Shown: positions 28,896 to 38,157, counted from the stretch's first letter. The stretch: 64,000 nucleotides of DNA from Pontibacter litorisediminis (GCF_029360645.1 NZ_JARDUA010000001.1:558001-622000); one strand, 5' to 3'. Notes: generated from the letters alone by a model not told the origin. Program-made: numbers and translations.

Positions 28896-29500
28896 TTCCC
28901 GTCTGTCGCATCGGCCGCGGTTTCGAGGGTGCGGAACTCCATCTGCAGCGCCTTTATTTTCACTTCTGCATCTGTTGGTATATTACCCTCAATTTCGGCT
29001 TTGCGCTCGTTTAATTTCTCTAGAACGCGTTTTGCCATCTCCCAGTCCGCGTCACTCCATGTTTCCTTCTGCTCCCGCACATTCTCCATAAACGCAATGT
29101 ACACATCACGCACATTGTTCTCGTCTATACTTGCATAGTCAGCCCAGCGCCCCAGTAAGTTCCGCTCCCACTCCGACAAGTCCTCCCCTTCCAGGCTGCG
29201 CTGGTATTCTTCGTCTGCATCCTGAAACTCTTGCTTCAGATTCTGGTAATCCTGTTTCAGTTCTTCCGTAAAGTTCTCCTGCTTACGATCCAGTTCCTGT
29301 GTGCGCATCCTGAAGTCTTCCCGGGCGCGTTTCCAGTCCTCCTCTGTACGTTCTGCCACATTAGAGGTGGCGTTGTTCACCCATACCCTAAAATCCGCTA
29401 AATCGTCTTCCACCTGCTGCTCTTTTGTGGCTGAACAGGAAGCAAGCATAACGCTGGCAGAAAAAAGTATGGCTGTTAAAATGTGAAAAGTCCTTTTCAT
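28892..29500 (-). CDS. Helical lipoprotein, paralogue of the one at 47.5 kb
   Basis: A 202-residue lipoprotein. The ATG at 29500 gives a clean signal peptide ending at the lipobox MLAS-C. The mature part is highly charged and almost wholly helical, rich in Glu, Lys and Gln. Its last third (YIAFMENV ... DWEMAKRVLEKLNERKAEIEG) lines up with YTRFASNV ... DWLLIEGWWSALNSRYRTIEG in the protein at 47512, so the two are paralogues. I do not recognise a characterised family. The upstream in-frame ATG at 29551 would add a hydrophilic leader and is unlikely to be used. Confidence 0.8.
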   Translation of the reverse strand: MKRTFHILTAILFSASVMLASCSATKEQQVEDDLADFRVWVNNATSNVAERTEEDWKRAREDFRMRTQELDRKQENFTEELKQDYQNLKQEFQDADEEYQRSLEGEDLSEWERNLLGRWADYASIDENNVRDVYIAFMENVREQKETWSDADWEMAKRVLEKLNERKAEIEGNIPTDAEVKIKALQMEFRTLETAADATDGN

Positions 29501-29837
29501 GTTATTTGGTCGTTTTGGTTCTATCATCTCTCCCACATACGGCACATACAACTTATAAGATATTAAAGATCAACAGCAAAATATGGCTCATCTAAATAAC
29601 ACCTTCTTCTACACCTTATTTAAAAGCCTTGGACATAAAACCTGTAAAAGGTAAAAACCATCCCCTAACAACTTCGTAAACAATACAAAATAGAAATAAT
29701 TATACAATATAAAGACATAAGTATATCACCTGACCTTAATACATTAGGAACAGACATCAACCCTCTTAAGGGGCAACAATTGCAATAGCTTATACTTCGA
29801 GTATGCATTAACACCGCACAAGTGAAGTATAAGCTAT

Positions 29838-30287
29838 TTAATTTTTGGCCTCCAGTACCAAGTAGGCACCACTCATGGCGAAGAACCGCAGCACCAACTT
29901 GTCTCTTTTCAGTTCTTTTATCTCCCAGCGGGGCAGCATCGTGCTCAGTATAGACCTGCCGTCCACCTCCCTTGTCTGCATGTGTATCTCCCCCCTGGAA
30001 GCATCCAACTGCCAGCGACCTTCCTCCACACTGCCTGCTCCGGCGGCTCCGTAGTGGCGGCTCAGGGTGTAGGTGCCGTTCTTCCGGAAGGTCAGCTCTA
30101 ACTTCTCATAGGGCGACACCGGCTCCAGCGTTCCGTTGTGGGCATGGAACTGCTCGCGCAGCACCCATGTGTTAGAGAGCAAGGCCACAGAGTCCGTCTG
30201 GGGCAGCTGTGTCTGCAGCGGGTCGAAAGCGAACTTTGGCGCCGGATTTACAGTAAGAGTCAGAAATAAAATCAGTGTGGACAACAT
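29838..30287 (-). CDS. Small exported lipocalin-like protein
   Basis: A 149-residue protein with an N-terminal hydrophobic segment that may be a signal peptide (MLSTLILFLTLTVNPAPKFA). The rest has the pattern LSNTWVLREQFHA ... KLELTFRKNGTYTLSRHYG ... EEGRWQLD, similar to lipocalin-like or DUF-type small beta-barrel proteins common in Bacteroidota. Function unknown. The upstream neighbour, guanine deaminase, is divergent, with only 75 bases between the starts. Downstream lies a 337-base A+T-rich gap (29501-29837) with no gene that I can see. Confidence 0.65.
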   Translation of the reverse strand: MLSTLILFLTLTVNPAPKFAFDPLQTQLPQTDSVALLSNTWVLREQFHAHNGTLEPVSPYEKLELTFRKNGTYTLSRHYGAAGAGSVEEGRWQLDASRGEIHMQTREVDGRSILSTMLPRWEIKELKRDKLVLRFFAMSGAYLVLEAKN

Positions 30288-30362
30288 GGATCATCAATTT
30301 TGGTCTGCACAAGTATAACGTACGCAAAACGAGACGTTTGCGCAACAACCCTGCAAGAAAAT

Positions 30363-30848
30363 ATGGAAAATAACCAGGCAAAGCATGAAGCTTTCATGCG
30401 GGAGGCAATCAGCCTTTCTATCGAAAAAATGAAGGAAGGGTTTGGCGGGCCCTTCGGAGCGGTGATTGTACGCAACGGCATGGTGGTAGCGCGCGGCTAC
30501 AACAACGTGCTGCACACCCACGACCCTACGGCGCACGCCGAAGTAGAGGCCATTCGCTCCGCCTCCCACACCCTCGGCACCCACGACCTCTCCGACTGTG
30601 AGATCTACGCCAGCTCCCAGCCCTGCCCAATGTGCCTTGGCGCCATTTACTGGGCCCGACTCCGCAAAGTATACTATGGGAACCCACACCAGGAGGCAGC
30701 GCGTATCGGCTTCGACGACTCGTTTATTTATGAGGAATTGGAAAAGCCCCTAGAGCAGCGCCGCATTCCAATGGAGCAGCTCCTGCCACAGGAGGCACGG
30801 GAGGCTTTCAAGCTGTGGGAGCAAAAGGAAGACAAGCAGCCGTATTAG
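30363..30848 (+). CDS. guaD: Guanine deaminase (cytidine-deaminase fold)
   Basis: A 161-residue zinc deaminase. The zinc and catalytic residues are in PTAHAEVEAIR and SQPCPMCLGAIYWARL. Additional stretches GGPFGAVIV, NNVLHTHDPTAHAE and GFDDSFIYEEL closely follow the Bacillus GuaD pattern, which favours guanine deamination to xanthine over tRNA adenosine deamination by TadA. The start at 30363 (MENNQAKHEAFM) is preferred; the frame is open to 30300 but that leader is not conserved-looking. The stop codon falls inside the first copy of a TTAGAGAG tandem repeat. Confidence 0.85.
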   Translation: MENNQAKHEAFMREAISLSIEKMKEGFGGPFGAVIVRNGMVVARGYNNVLHTHDPTAHAEVEAIRSASHTLGTHDLSDCEIYASSQPCPMCLGAIYWARLRKVYYGNPHQEAARIGFDDSFIYEELEKPLEQRRIPMEQLLPQEAREAFKLWEQKEDKQPY

Positions 30849-30880
30849 AGAGTTAGAGAGTTAGAGAGTTAGAGAGTTAA
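30845..30880. repeat. Four tandem TTAGAGAG octamers
   Basis: Exact TTAGAGAG repeats four times (30845-30876) and trails off as TTAAGG. The first unit supplies the TAG stop of guaD. Related copies lie at 20.6-20.8 kb and 36.95 kb. Confidence 0.9.
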
Positions 30881-30910
30881 GGTATACTTGGTAACCTGGT
30901 ATTAGGTACA

Positions 30911-30956
30911 AAAAAACCGCTGGCCATACTTTTCAAAGTATAACCAGCGGTTTTTT
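30911..30956. terminator. Bidirectional terminator between guaD and ffh
   Basis: Arms 30911-30923 (AAAAAACCGCTGG) and 30944-30956 are perfect complements with A- and T-runs. The loop holds a second small inverted repeat built from ATACTTT/AAAGTAT. Confidence 0.8.
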
Positions 30957-31019
30957 GCTGCCCGACACCTATGCGGAGCGGGTTATTTATCTTTTGACTT
31001 AGATTCCTTTGTCAGGAAC

Positions 31020-32357
31020 CTAGCGCTGTTTCAGCAGGTTGGCCATGTTGCCCAGGCCGCCGCGCTTGCCAGCCATCTTGTTCATCGAGCGCATCATCTT
31101 GCGCATGTCGTTAAACTGCTTCATCAGGTTGTTTACCTGCGTCACATCCGTGCCGCTGCCTTTGGCAATGCGGGCTCGGCGGCTGCCGCTGATCATATCT
31201 GGGTTCTCACGCTCAGCAGGTGTCATCGACTTGATGATCGCCTCGATTGGCTTGAAGGCGTTCTCGTCAATCTCCACATCCTTCAGGGCCTTACCCACGC
31301 CGGGGATCATGCCCACCAGGTCCTTGATATCACCCATTTTCTTGATCTGCTCCAGCTGCGTCAGGAAGTCGTCGAAGTTGAACTGGTTTTTGCGAATTTT
31401 CTTGTTGATGCGCTTCGCCTCATCCTCGTCAAAGGCCTGCTGCGCGCGCTCCACCAGGGAGATCACGTCGCCCATGCCCAGGATACGCTGCGCCATACGA
31501 TCAGGGTAGAACAGGTCCAGCGCCTCCATCTTCTCACCAGTAGAGATGAATTTGATTGGCTTCTCCACCACGGCACGAATCGAAAGGGCCGCACCACCGC
31601 GCGAGTCACCGTCCAGCTTCGTCAGCACCACGCCGTCGAAGTTGATGCGCTCGTTAAAGGTCTTGGCCGTGTTCACCGCGTCCTGGCCGGTCATGGAGTC
31701 TACCACGAACAGCGTTTCGGTCGGGTTAATGGCCTTCTTTATCTCGGCTATCTCTTTCATCATCGCCTCATCCACGGCCAAACGGCCGGCGGTATCGATG
31801 ATAACTACTTTCTTATGTGTTTTCTTGGCGTGCTCAATGGCGTTGAGGGCGATCTGCACCGGGTTCTTGTTCTCCGGCTCGGTGTACGCCTCCACACCCA
31901 CCTGCTCGGCCAGCACCTGCAGCTGGTTGATCGCGGCCGGACGGTACACGTCGCAGGCTGCCACCATCACCGAACGGCCCTGCTTCTTGATGTAATTGGC
32001 CAGTTTGCCCGTGAAGGTGGTTTTACCAGAACCCTGCAGACCAGAGATAAGGATGATCGCCGGGTCGCCCTTCAGGTTGATGTCCTGCTTCTCGCCACCC
32101 ATCAGCTCGGTCAGCTCCTCGTGCATGATCTTCACCATAAGCTGGCCCGGAGACACAGCGATCAACACGTCACGGCCAAGGGCTTTCTCCTTGATGTTGT
32201 CGGTTACCGTTTTGGCAACTTTATAGTTTACGTCGGCATCCACCAGGGCACGGCGCACCTCTTTGATGGTGGTGGCCACGTTGATCTCGGTAATGCTTCC
32301 CTGGCCTTTCAGCGTTTTAAAGGCACGGTCTAACTTGTTACTTAAATTATCGAACAT
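31020..32357 (-). CDS. ffh: Signal recognition particle GTPase Ffh
   Basis: A 445-residue SRP54 protein that binds signal peptides and the SRP RNA and docks on FtsY. NG domain motifs: GLQGSGKTTFTGKLA, DTAGRLAVDE and VLTKLDGDSRGGAAL. The C-terminal M domain is methionine-rich (NDMRKMMRSMNKMAGK) and includes the RNA-binding SGSRRARIAKGSG. Its RNA partner, ffs, is also in this window at 50.0 kb. It is a single leftward gene between two terminator or promoter regions. Confidence 0.97.
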   Translation of the reverse strand: MFDNLSNKLDRAFKTLKGQGSITEINVATTIKEVRRALVDADVNYKVAKTVTDNIKEKALGRDVLIAVSPGQLMVKIMHEELTELMGGEKQDINLKGDPAIILISGLQGSGKTTFTGKLANYIKKQGRSVMVAACDVYRPAAINQLQVLAEQVGVEAYTEPENKNPVQIALNAIEHAKKTHKKVVIIDTAGRLAVDEAMMKEIAEIKKAINPTETLFVVDSMTGQDAVNTAKTFNERINFDGVVLTKLDGDSRGGAALSIRAVVEKPIKFISTGEKMEALDLFYPDRMAQRILGMGDVISLVERAQQAFDEDEAKRINKKIRKNQFNFDDFLTQLEQIKKMGDIKDLVGMIPGVGKALKDVEIDENAFKPIEAIIKSMTPAERENPDMISGSRRARIAKGSGTDVTQVNNLMKQFNDMRKMMRSMNKMAGKRGGLGNMANLLKQR

Positions 32358-32515
32358 GTTCTTTTCTGGATTTACCTACAAAAATACGGATTATCAGCAA
32401 AACTTACTACTTTAAATGTACGGCATCGCCTTGCTTGGCTATACTTGCTTTAAAAGCATAAATACAACAGCAGACCCAATGCCGCGTAAAGCCATTATCG
32501 GAATGTTTTATTCCC

Positions 32516-32523
32516 TATATTTG
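32516..32523 (+). promoter_or_regulatory. Candidate bacteroidete -7 element (TATATTTG)
   Basis: An exact TAnnTTTG match 26 bases before the TTG start of the glycosyltransferase gene. No clear -33 TTTG is seen. Confidence 0.4.
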
Positions 32524-32549
32524 AAAAGAATTGCATAGTACCGATCGCT

Positions 32550-33875
32550 TTGAAAGAAACTGACCTGACCGATATACTTTACATCTCTTATTACTGGCCA
32601 CCGTCCGGAGGGCCGGGTGTGCAGCGTGGGCTGAAGTTCTGCAAGTACCTGCCTCAGTTCGGGGTGCGCCCCACAGTGCTCACCGTAGACGAAAAACAGG
32701 CGTCCTACCCTCTTCTGGACGAAACCTTTGCCCAGGAAGTTCCCGAAGGGCTGCAGGTATACCGCACGGCCACCTCAGAGCCTTTTGAATACTACAAGAA
32801 GCTATCCGGCAAAAAGGAAGTGCCGTACAGCGGCTTTGCCAACCAGCAGGCGAAAGACACGCTGCTGGACAAGCTGTTTAAGTTTGTGCGTGGCAACCTG
32901 TTTATACCCGATGCCCGTGTGGGCTGGAACAAGCATGCTATACGCAAGGCCGAGGAATTGTTGCAGGACGGCACGTATAAAGCCATTGTCACCACCAGCC
33001 CGCCCCACTCTACACAGCTGATCGGGCTGAAGCTAAAGCAGAAGTATAACCTGCCCTGGATAGCTGACCTGCGCGACCCCTGGACCAACATACACTATTA
33101 CGACCAGCTGCTGCACACCCCGATTGCCAAGCGCCTGGACGAGAAGTATGAGCGGCAGGTGCTGGAGCAGGCAGATGCCATCCTTGTGACGAGCGAGGAC
33201 ACCAAACGCCTCTTCCTGAACAAGCCGGCCAGTATAGACGGGCGCAAGATCCATGTAATACCGAACGGCTACGATGCCCAAGACTTTGTTTACCAGAGCA
33301 AGCCGCCGAAAAACGAGTTTTTGATCACCTACACCGGCACGATCACCGAGCAGTACAATATCGATGTGTTCCTGAAGGTGCTGGCACATCTGCTCTCCAT
33401 CCATAATGAGATAAACTACAAGCTTCGCTTTGTGGGCAAGGTATCCGAAGGCGTGAAGAAAAGGATTGAGAAGGCCGGTGTGCTGGGCATTACGGAGTTC
33501 ATACCTTACGTGCCCCACCAGGAGGCCATTAAGTATATGATGGAGAGCACCGTGCTGTTTCTGGCGATTGCCGACGTGGAGAACGTATACGCCAACGTGC
33601 CGGGCAAACTGTTCGAGTACCTGGCCTCTAACAAGCCGATCATCGCGCTGGGCCCGGTGCACTCCGACATGGACCGCATCATAGACGAATGTGGCGCCGG
33701 ACGCCTGTTCCACTACACCGCCTATGACCTGATGCTTGACCACATGAACCAGTGGAGCAAAGCCTGGAAGATAAACCCGAACCTGGACCTGCCCTACATC
33801 AACCACTCCCGCTTCTCCCGGGAAGCGCTGACAGAGGAATTGGCCAACGTGATCAAGAAGCTGGTAAAGAGGTAG
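32550..33875 (+). CDS. Family 4-type glycosyltransferase
   Basis: A 441-residue GT-B glycosyltransferase. The N-terminal motif ISYYWPPSGGPGVQRGLKF is the usual 'glycosyltransferase 4-like' acceptor loop, and the C-terminal domain has YTGTITEQYNIDVFLKVL, a central VPNVPGKLFEYLASNKPII-like stretch (seen as YANVPGKLFEYLASNKPII) and an EX-type nucleotide-sugar site. It starts with TTG: no ATG or GTG is available before the conserved N-terminus. It opens the cell-surface polysaccharide region, although the acyl-CoA synthetase gene separates it from the pse operon. Donor and acceptor are unknown. Confidence 0.85.
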   Translation: MKETDLTDILYISYYWPPSGGPGVQRGLKFCKYLPQFGVRPTVLTVDEKQASYPLLDETFAQEVPEGLQVYRTATSEPFEYYKKLSGKKEVPYSGFANQQAKDTLLDKLFKFVRGNLFIPDARVGWNKHAIRKAEELLQDGTYKAIVTTSPPHSTQLIGLKLKQKYNLPWIADLRDPWTNIHYYDQLLHTPIAKRLDEKYERQVLEQADAILVTSEDTKRLFLNKPASIDGRKIHVIPNGYDAQDFVYQSKPPKNEFLITYTGTITEQYNIDVFLKVLAHLLSIHNEINYKLRFVGKVSEGVKKRIEKAGVLGITEFIPYVPHQEAIKYMMESTVLFLAIADVENVYANVPGKLFEYLASNKPIIALGPVHSDMDRIIDECGAGRLFHYTAYDLMLDHMNQWSKAWKINPNLDLPYINHSRFSREALTEELANVIKKLVKR

Positions 33876-34063
33876 GCTTCTCGCCTACCCTCCTCCGCCA
33901 GCGGTTTGAAATCGTAGTTCTTGCGCCATGGATCATCTTTTAACCGCTTCTGCGATACTTTTCTAAAGCGTAGATACTCTTTCTTAGAAATCGTAGCAGA
34001 TTCGTGCTTTCCAAACGGCGACAGGTCTCGTATGCTGAAATTTGGGGATCTAATATTCTTCAC
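33794..34063 (-). CDS. Possible small protein antisense to the glycosyltransferase 3' end
   Basis: An 89-residue frame running leftward. Its first 60 residues lie in the intergenic gap and look protein-like ([19 protein letters not shown]), while the C-terminal third is antisense to the glycosyltransferase gene. I recognise no family. It starts only five bases before the divergent acyl-CoA synthetase ATG, so both would need promoters inside each other's coding regions. Coding status is doubtful. Confidence 0.3.
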   Translation of the reverse strand: MKNIRSPNFSIRDLSPFGKHESATISKKEYLRFRKVSQKRLKDDPWRKNYDFKPLAEEGRREAYLFTSFLITLANSSVSASREKREWLM

Positions 34064-34068
34064 AGCAT

Positions 34069-35685
34069 ATGCATACCCTATCTTATAGCCATGGCGCCAG
34101 CACGACTCCGCTGCGTGGCGAGACCATTGGCCAAAGCCTTAGAAACACAGTAGCTAAATATGGCGACCGAGACGCCCTAGTGGTGGTGTCGCAGCACTAC
34201 AGGGCCACTTACCGCGAGTTTTGGGAGCAGGTGGAGCAGGTGGCCAAAAGCCTGCTGGCACTTAACGTGCAGCGCGGGGACAGAGTAGGCATCTGGTCGC
34301 CGAACCGCTATGAGTGGGTGCTGGTACAATTTGCCACCGCCCGGGTGGGAGCCATCCTGGTCACCATCAACCCTGGCTATAAAACCAACGACCTGCAGTA
34401 CGCCCTGCGCCAGAGCAGGATAAACCTGCTAGTTGCCGCTCCTAATTTCCGGCAGACAGATTATGTGGCGATGTTGGAGGAGATCCGCCCCACCTGCGAT
34501 TACCCGCAGCAAACCGTGATACTTGAGCGCGATTGGGACACTTTCCTGAAGGCCGGCGAAAGTATACCCGACGAAGAGTTAAAGGCACGAGAGCAGGCAC
34601 TGCAATTCGACGACCCAATCAACATCCAGTATACCTCCGGCACCACGGGTTACCCTAAAGGCGCCACCCTGTCGCACCACAACATCCTGAACAACGGCTT
34701 TTTTATAGGTGAGGTCCTGAAGTATACCGAGCAGGACCGCGTGTGCATTCCGGTGCCCTTTTACCACTGCTTCGGCATGGTGATCGGCAACCTGGCCTGT
34801 ATCACCCATGGCTCCTGCATGGTGGTTCCGGGGGCATATTTTGAGCCGGAGCAGGTCATGCATACCGTGCAGGCGGAGAAATGCACCTCGCTCTACGGCG
34901 TGCCCACCATGTTCATTGACGAGCTGGACCACCCAAGCTTCCCAAAGTATGATTTCTCCACGCTGCGCACCGGCGTTATGGCCGGCTCCAACTGCCCCGT
35001 AGAGACGATGAAAAAAGTGCAGCAAAAGATGAACATGCAGGAGGTGACGGTGTGCTACGGCATGACCGAAACCAGCCCAGTATCGCTCCAGAGCCGCACG
35101 AACGACCCGCTGGACAAGCGCGTCTCCACCGTAGGCACCGTGCACCCGCACCTGGAGGTGAAGATCGTGGACCCGGAGACAGGGCAGGTAGTGCCGCGAG
35201 GCCAGCAGGGAGAGCTTTGCACCCGTGGCTACTCCGTCATGCTGGGCTACTGGGACATGCCAGAGGCGACGGCCAAAGCTATTCACAACGGCTGGATGCA
35301 CACTGGCGACCTGGCTGTAATGGACGCAGAAGGGTACGTAAAGATCGTGGGCCGCATCAAAGACCTGATCATCCGGGGCGGCGAAAACATAGCGCCTCGA
35401 GAGGTGGAGGAGTTTTTGATGACGCACGAGGCTATCGTGGACGTGCAGGTGATCGGAGTGCCGGACCAGAAGTATGGTGAGCAGGTAATGGCTTGGGTAA
35501 AGCTGAAAGAAGGGATTGCCGCCACACCCGAGCAACTGACGGCCTTCTGCAAAGGAAAGATTGCCACCGTGAAGATCCCCCGCTACTGGAAATTTGTGAA
35601 TGAGTTTCCCATGACCGTAACCGGAAAAGTACGAAAGGTAGAGATGCGGGAGCTATCCGCAAAGGAACTGGGCCTGTCGGAATAA
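34069..35685 (+). CDS. Acyl-CoA synthetase (AMP-binding enzyme)
   Basis: A 538-residue ANL-superfamily ligase that activates a carboxylate to acyl-AMP and then acyl-CoA. The ATP-binding P-loop is [16 protein letters not shown], followed by [19 protein letters not shown] and the hinge [22 protein letters not shown]; the catalytic Lys is in [11 protein letters not shown]. Overall it resembles the ACSF2/medium-chain fatty acyl-CoA synthetase group. Substrate chain length cannot be read from the sequence. It lies alone between the glycosyltransferase and pseB and ends at a terminator. Confidence 0.92.
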   Translation: MHTLSYSHGASTTPLRGETIGQSLRNTVAKYGDRDALVVVSQHYRATYREFWEQVEQVAKSLLALNVQRGDRVGIWSPNRYEWVLVQFATARVGAILVTINPGYKTNDLQYALRQSRINLLVAAPNFRQTDYVAMLEEIRPTCDYPQQTVILERDWDTFLKAGESIPDEELKAREQALQFDDPINIQYTSGTTGYPKGATLSHHNILNNGFFIGEVLKYTEQDRVCIPVPFYHCFGMVIGNLACITHGSCMVVPGAYFEPEQVMHTVQAEKCTSLYGVPTMFIDELDHPSFPKYDFSTLRTGVMAGSNCPVETMKKVQQKMNMQEVTVCYGMTETSPVSLQSRTNDPLDKRVSTVGTVHPHLEVKIVDPETGQVVPRGQQGELCTRGYSVMLGYWDMPEATAKAIHNGWMHTGDLAVMDAEGYVKIVGRIKDLIIRGGENIAPREVEEFLMTHEAIVDVQVIGVPDQKYGEQVMAWVKLKEGIAATPEQLTAFCKGKIATVKIPRYWKFVNEFPMTVTGKVRKVEMRELSAKELGLSE

Positions 35686-35711
35686 TCACCCCAGGTGTGA
35701 AGAAAAAAAGC

Positions 35712-35742
35712 AAGGCGGCTCCGGTGTGGGCCGCCTTTCGTT
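35712..35742 (+). terminator. Terminator after the acyl-CoA synthetase gene
   Basis: Stem AAGGCGGC (35712-35719) pairs with GCCGCCTT (35730-35737), followed by a short T-rich run. Confidence 0.65.
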
Positions 35743-35853
35743 TGAAAGTATACTCCCTCTTTCTACACCCGTGCAGGCTTCCGCTAAAATAAGTATCTTG
35801 CAGCAGGATTGGGTGACCAATTTGCACCCAAAGTATAAAGCAAAAAACACAGC

Positions 35854-36873
35854 ATGGCATTAGACCTTAACAACAAGGCTATACTGATAACGGGCGGCAC
35901 GGGCTCGTTCGGAAAAAAGTTCGTGGAGATGGTATACGCCCGCTTCCCGAACGTGAGAAGAGTGGTGATATACTCCCGTGACGAGCTGAAACAGTTCGAG
36001 ATGTCACAGGTTTTCCCGCACAGCAAGTATAACTCTATCCGGTACTTTATCGGGGATGTGCGCGACGGCGACCGCTTTAAGCGCGCTTGCGAGGGAATTG
36101 ACATCATTGTGCATGCCGCTGCCTTGAAACAGGTACCTGCCGCCGAGTATAACCCCATGGAGTGCATCAAAACAAATGTGCTGGGTGCCGAAAACGTGAT
36201 TAATGCCGCCCTGGATTGTGGTGTGAAGGATGTAGTGGCGCTGTCTACAGACAAGGCCGCAGCACCGATCAACCTGTACGGCGCCACCAAACTATGCTCC
36301 GATAAGCTCTTTGTGGCAGCTAACAACATGCGCGGCAAACGCGATATCCGCTTTTCGGTGGTGCGTTACGGCAACGTGATCGGTTCGAGAGGTTCTGTGG
36401 TGCCCTTCTTCCTGAAGAAGCGCGCCGACGGGATACTGCCCATCACCCACCCGGACATGACCCGCTTCAACATATCCCTGGAAGAGGGCGTGGAATTGGT
36501 GTTTCATGCGCTGGAGAACCATTGGGGCGGCGAGATCTTTGTGCCAAAGATCCCATCCTACCGCATCACCGACGTTGCCGAGGCCATCGGCCCGAACTGT
36601 GAGCAGGAGGTGGTAGGTATCCGCCCGGGCGAAAAACTGCACGAGGAGATGATCACCGAAACAGACTCTCTGAACACAGTGGAACTGGATAAATACTACG
36701 TGATACTCCCATCCACCCCAATCTGGAATACAGACGAATTTTTGGCAGCACACAAGGGTAAGATGGTAGAAATGGGCTTTAAGTATAACTCCGGCACCAA
36801 CACCGATTGGCTTACCGTAGAACAACTAAGAGAGCAGATCCGCCAGCACGTGGACCCGAATTTTAATGCGTGA
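35854..36873 (+). CDS. pseB: UDP-N-acetylglucosamine 4,6-dehydratase (inverting) PseB
   Basis: A 339-residue short-chain dehydrogenase-type enzyme that makes UDP-2-acetamido-2,6-dideoxy-beta-L-arabino-hexos-4-ulose, the first step to pseudaminic acid. NAD binding is at LITGGTGSFGKKF, and the catalytic lysine is in STDKAAAPINLYGATK, where the usual Tyr-xxx-Lys is YGATK. IRPGEKLHEEMI near the end is characteristic of this branch. Base composition matches the window average, unlike the four genes that follow. It is separated from pseC by 90 bases holding an octamer-type repeat. Confidence 0.93.
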   Translation: MALDLNNKAILITGGTGSFGKKFVEMVYARFPNVRRVVIYSRDELKQFEMSQVFPHSKYNSIRYFIGDVRDGDRFKRACEGIDIIVHAAALKQVPAAEYNPMECIKTNVLGAENVINAALDCGVKDVVALSTDKAAAPINLYGATKLCSDKLFVAANNMRGKRDIRFSVVRYGNVIGSRGSVVPFFLKKRADGILPITHPDMTRFNISLEEGVELVFHALENHWGGEIFVPKIPSYRITDVAEAIGPNCEQEVVGIRPGEKLHEEMITETDSLNTVELDKYYVILPSTPIWNTDEFLAAHKGKMVEMGFKYNSGTNTDWLTVEQLREQIRQHVDPNFNA

Positions 36874-36941
36874 ACGACCGGGTGAGTGCAAGAGTGATTG
36901 ATAATGAAGCTGTCTTCCATGGTCGATCTTCTAACTTTTTA

Positions 36942-36961
36942 ACCTACTAACTCTCTAACTC
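36942..36961. repeat. Short AACTCTCT-type repeat upstream of pseC
   Basis: The stretch around ACTAACTCTCTAACTCC matches the octamer family (reverse complement of TTAGAGAG) seen at 20.7 and 30.85 kb. It lies directly before the pseC start codon and at the left edge of the G+C-rich block. Confidence 0.6.
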
Positions 36962-36963
36962 CA

Positions 36964-38157
36964 TTGTCAGAAGCTAAAAACATAAACCCTATTCCCTACG
37001 GTCGCCAGCACATCACCGAGGAGGACATCCGGGCGGTGGTGGAGACGCTGCAGTCCGACTACCTGACGCAGGGGCCGAAGGTGGCCGAGTTCGAGGCGGC
37101 CTTCGCCCGCTACGTGGGTGCCCGCTACGCCGTGGCCTGCGCCAACGGCACGGCCGCCCTGCACCTGTGCTCACTGGCCCTGGGCGTGAACGAGAGCTCC
37201 AGGGTCATCACCACGCCCATCACCTTCGTGGCCTCGGCCAACGGCGTGCGCTACTGCGGCGGCCAGGTCGAGTTCGCCGACATCGATCCTGCCGCGGGCC
37301 TGCTGGACGTGGAGAAGGTGCGTGAACTGATAGAAAGCAAGCCTCAGGGCTACTACGCCGGCATCATACCGGTGGACTTTGCCGGCAACCCGGTGAACCT
37401 GGAGGCCTTCCGCCAGCTGGCCGACGCCCACGGCCTGTGGCTCGTGGAGGACGCGGCCCACTCGCCCGGCGGCTACTTTACTGACAGCCGGGGCGAGAAG
37501 CAGCTGTGCGGCAACGGCAAGTATGCCGACCTGGCCATCTTCTCCTTCCACCCCGTCAAGCACATCGCCACGGGCGAGGGCGGCATGGTGACCACCAACG
37601 ACGAGGCGCTGTACAAAAAGCTATTGCTCTACCGCACCCACGGCATCACCCGCGATGAGGCGCTGCTGGAGGAGCACCACGGCGGCTGGTACATGGAGAT
37701 GCAGGAGCTGGGCTACAACTACCGCATCCCCGACATGCTCTGCGCCCTGGGCCTCTCGCAGCTGGAGCGCGCCGACGCCGGCCTTGCCCGCCGCAGGGGC
37801 ATCGCCAAAGTGTACGATGAGGCCTTCGCTGGCGTGGAAGGTCTCGAAACCTTAACGACCACGGCAGAGGCGCTGCACGGGGAGGAGACCGGCCATGCCT
37901 ATCACCTCTACGTGATCAAGGTAGCGGACCGCAAGGGGCTCTACGACTACCTCAGGGAGCATAGCATCTTTGCGCAGGTGCACTACATCCCGGCCCACAC
38001 GATGCCCTACTACCGCGACCTCGGTTACAGCAAGGGGGACTTCCCGCATGCCGAGCAGTACTATGCCGAATGCCTGAGCCTGCCGATGTACCCGACGCTG
38101 ACGCAGGAGGAGCAGGAGTTTGTGATTGAGAAGGTGAAGGAGTTTGTGCAGCGGTGA
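36964..38157 (+). CDS. pseC: UDP-4-amino-4,6-dideoxy-N-acetyl-beta-L-altrosamine transaminase PseC
   Basis: A 397-residue PLP aminotransferase of the DegT/DnrJ/EryC1/StrS family acting on the PseB product. The PLP lysine lies in IFSFHPVKHIATGEGG, and DAAHSPGGYF holds the cofactor-binding Asp. The N-terminus PYGRQHITEEDIRAVVETL is typical of PseC. It starts with TTG; no ATG is available nearby. Its coding sequence is much richer in G+C than pseB: one line (37081-37140) has 45 G+C of 60, against 28 of 60 in pseB at 36001-36060. The stop overlaps the pseF start by four bases. Confidence 0.93.
   Translation: MSEAKNINPIPYGRQHITEEDIRAVVETLQSDYLTQGPKVAEFEAAFARYVGARYAVACANGTAALHLCSLALGVNESSRVITTPITFVASANGVRYCGGQVEFADIDPAAGLLDVEKVRELIESKPQGYYAGIIPVDFAGNPVNLEAFRQLADAHGLWLVEDAAHSPGGYFTDSRGEKQLCGNGKYADLAIFSFHPVKHIATGEGGMVTTNDEALYKKLLLYRTHGITRDEALLEEHHGGWYMEMQELGYNYRIPDMLCALGLSQLERADAGLARRRGIAKVYDEAFAGVEGLETLTTTAEALHGEETGHAYHLYVIKVADRKGLYDYLREHSIFAQVHYIPAHTMPYYRDLGYSKGDFPHAEQYYAECLSLPMYPTLTQEEQEFVIEKVKEFVQR

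Noticed and set aside
34579..35535. A 318-codon minus-strand frame opposite the acyl-CoA synthetase
   Set aside because: His/Val-rich shadow frame; the plus-strand protein has all ANL motifs.
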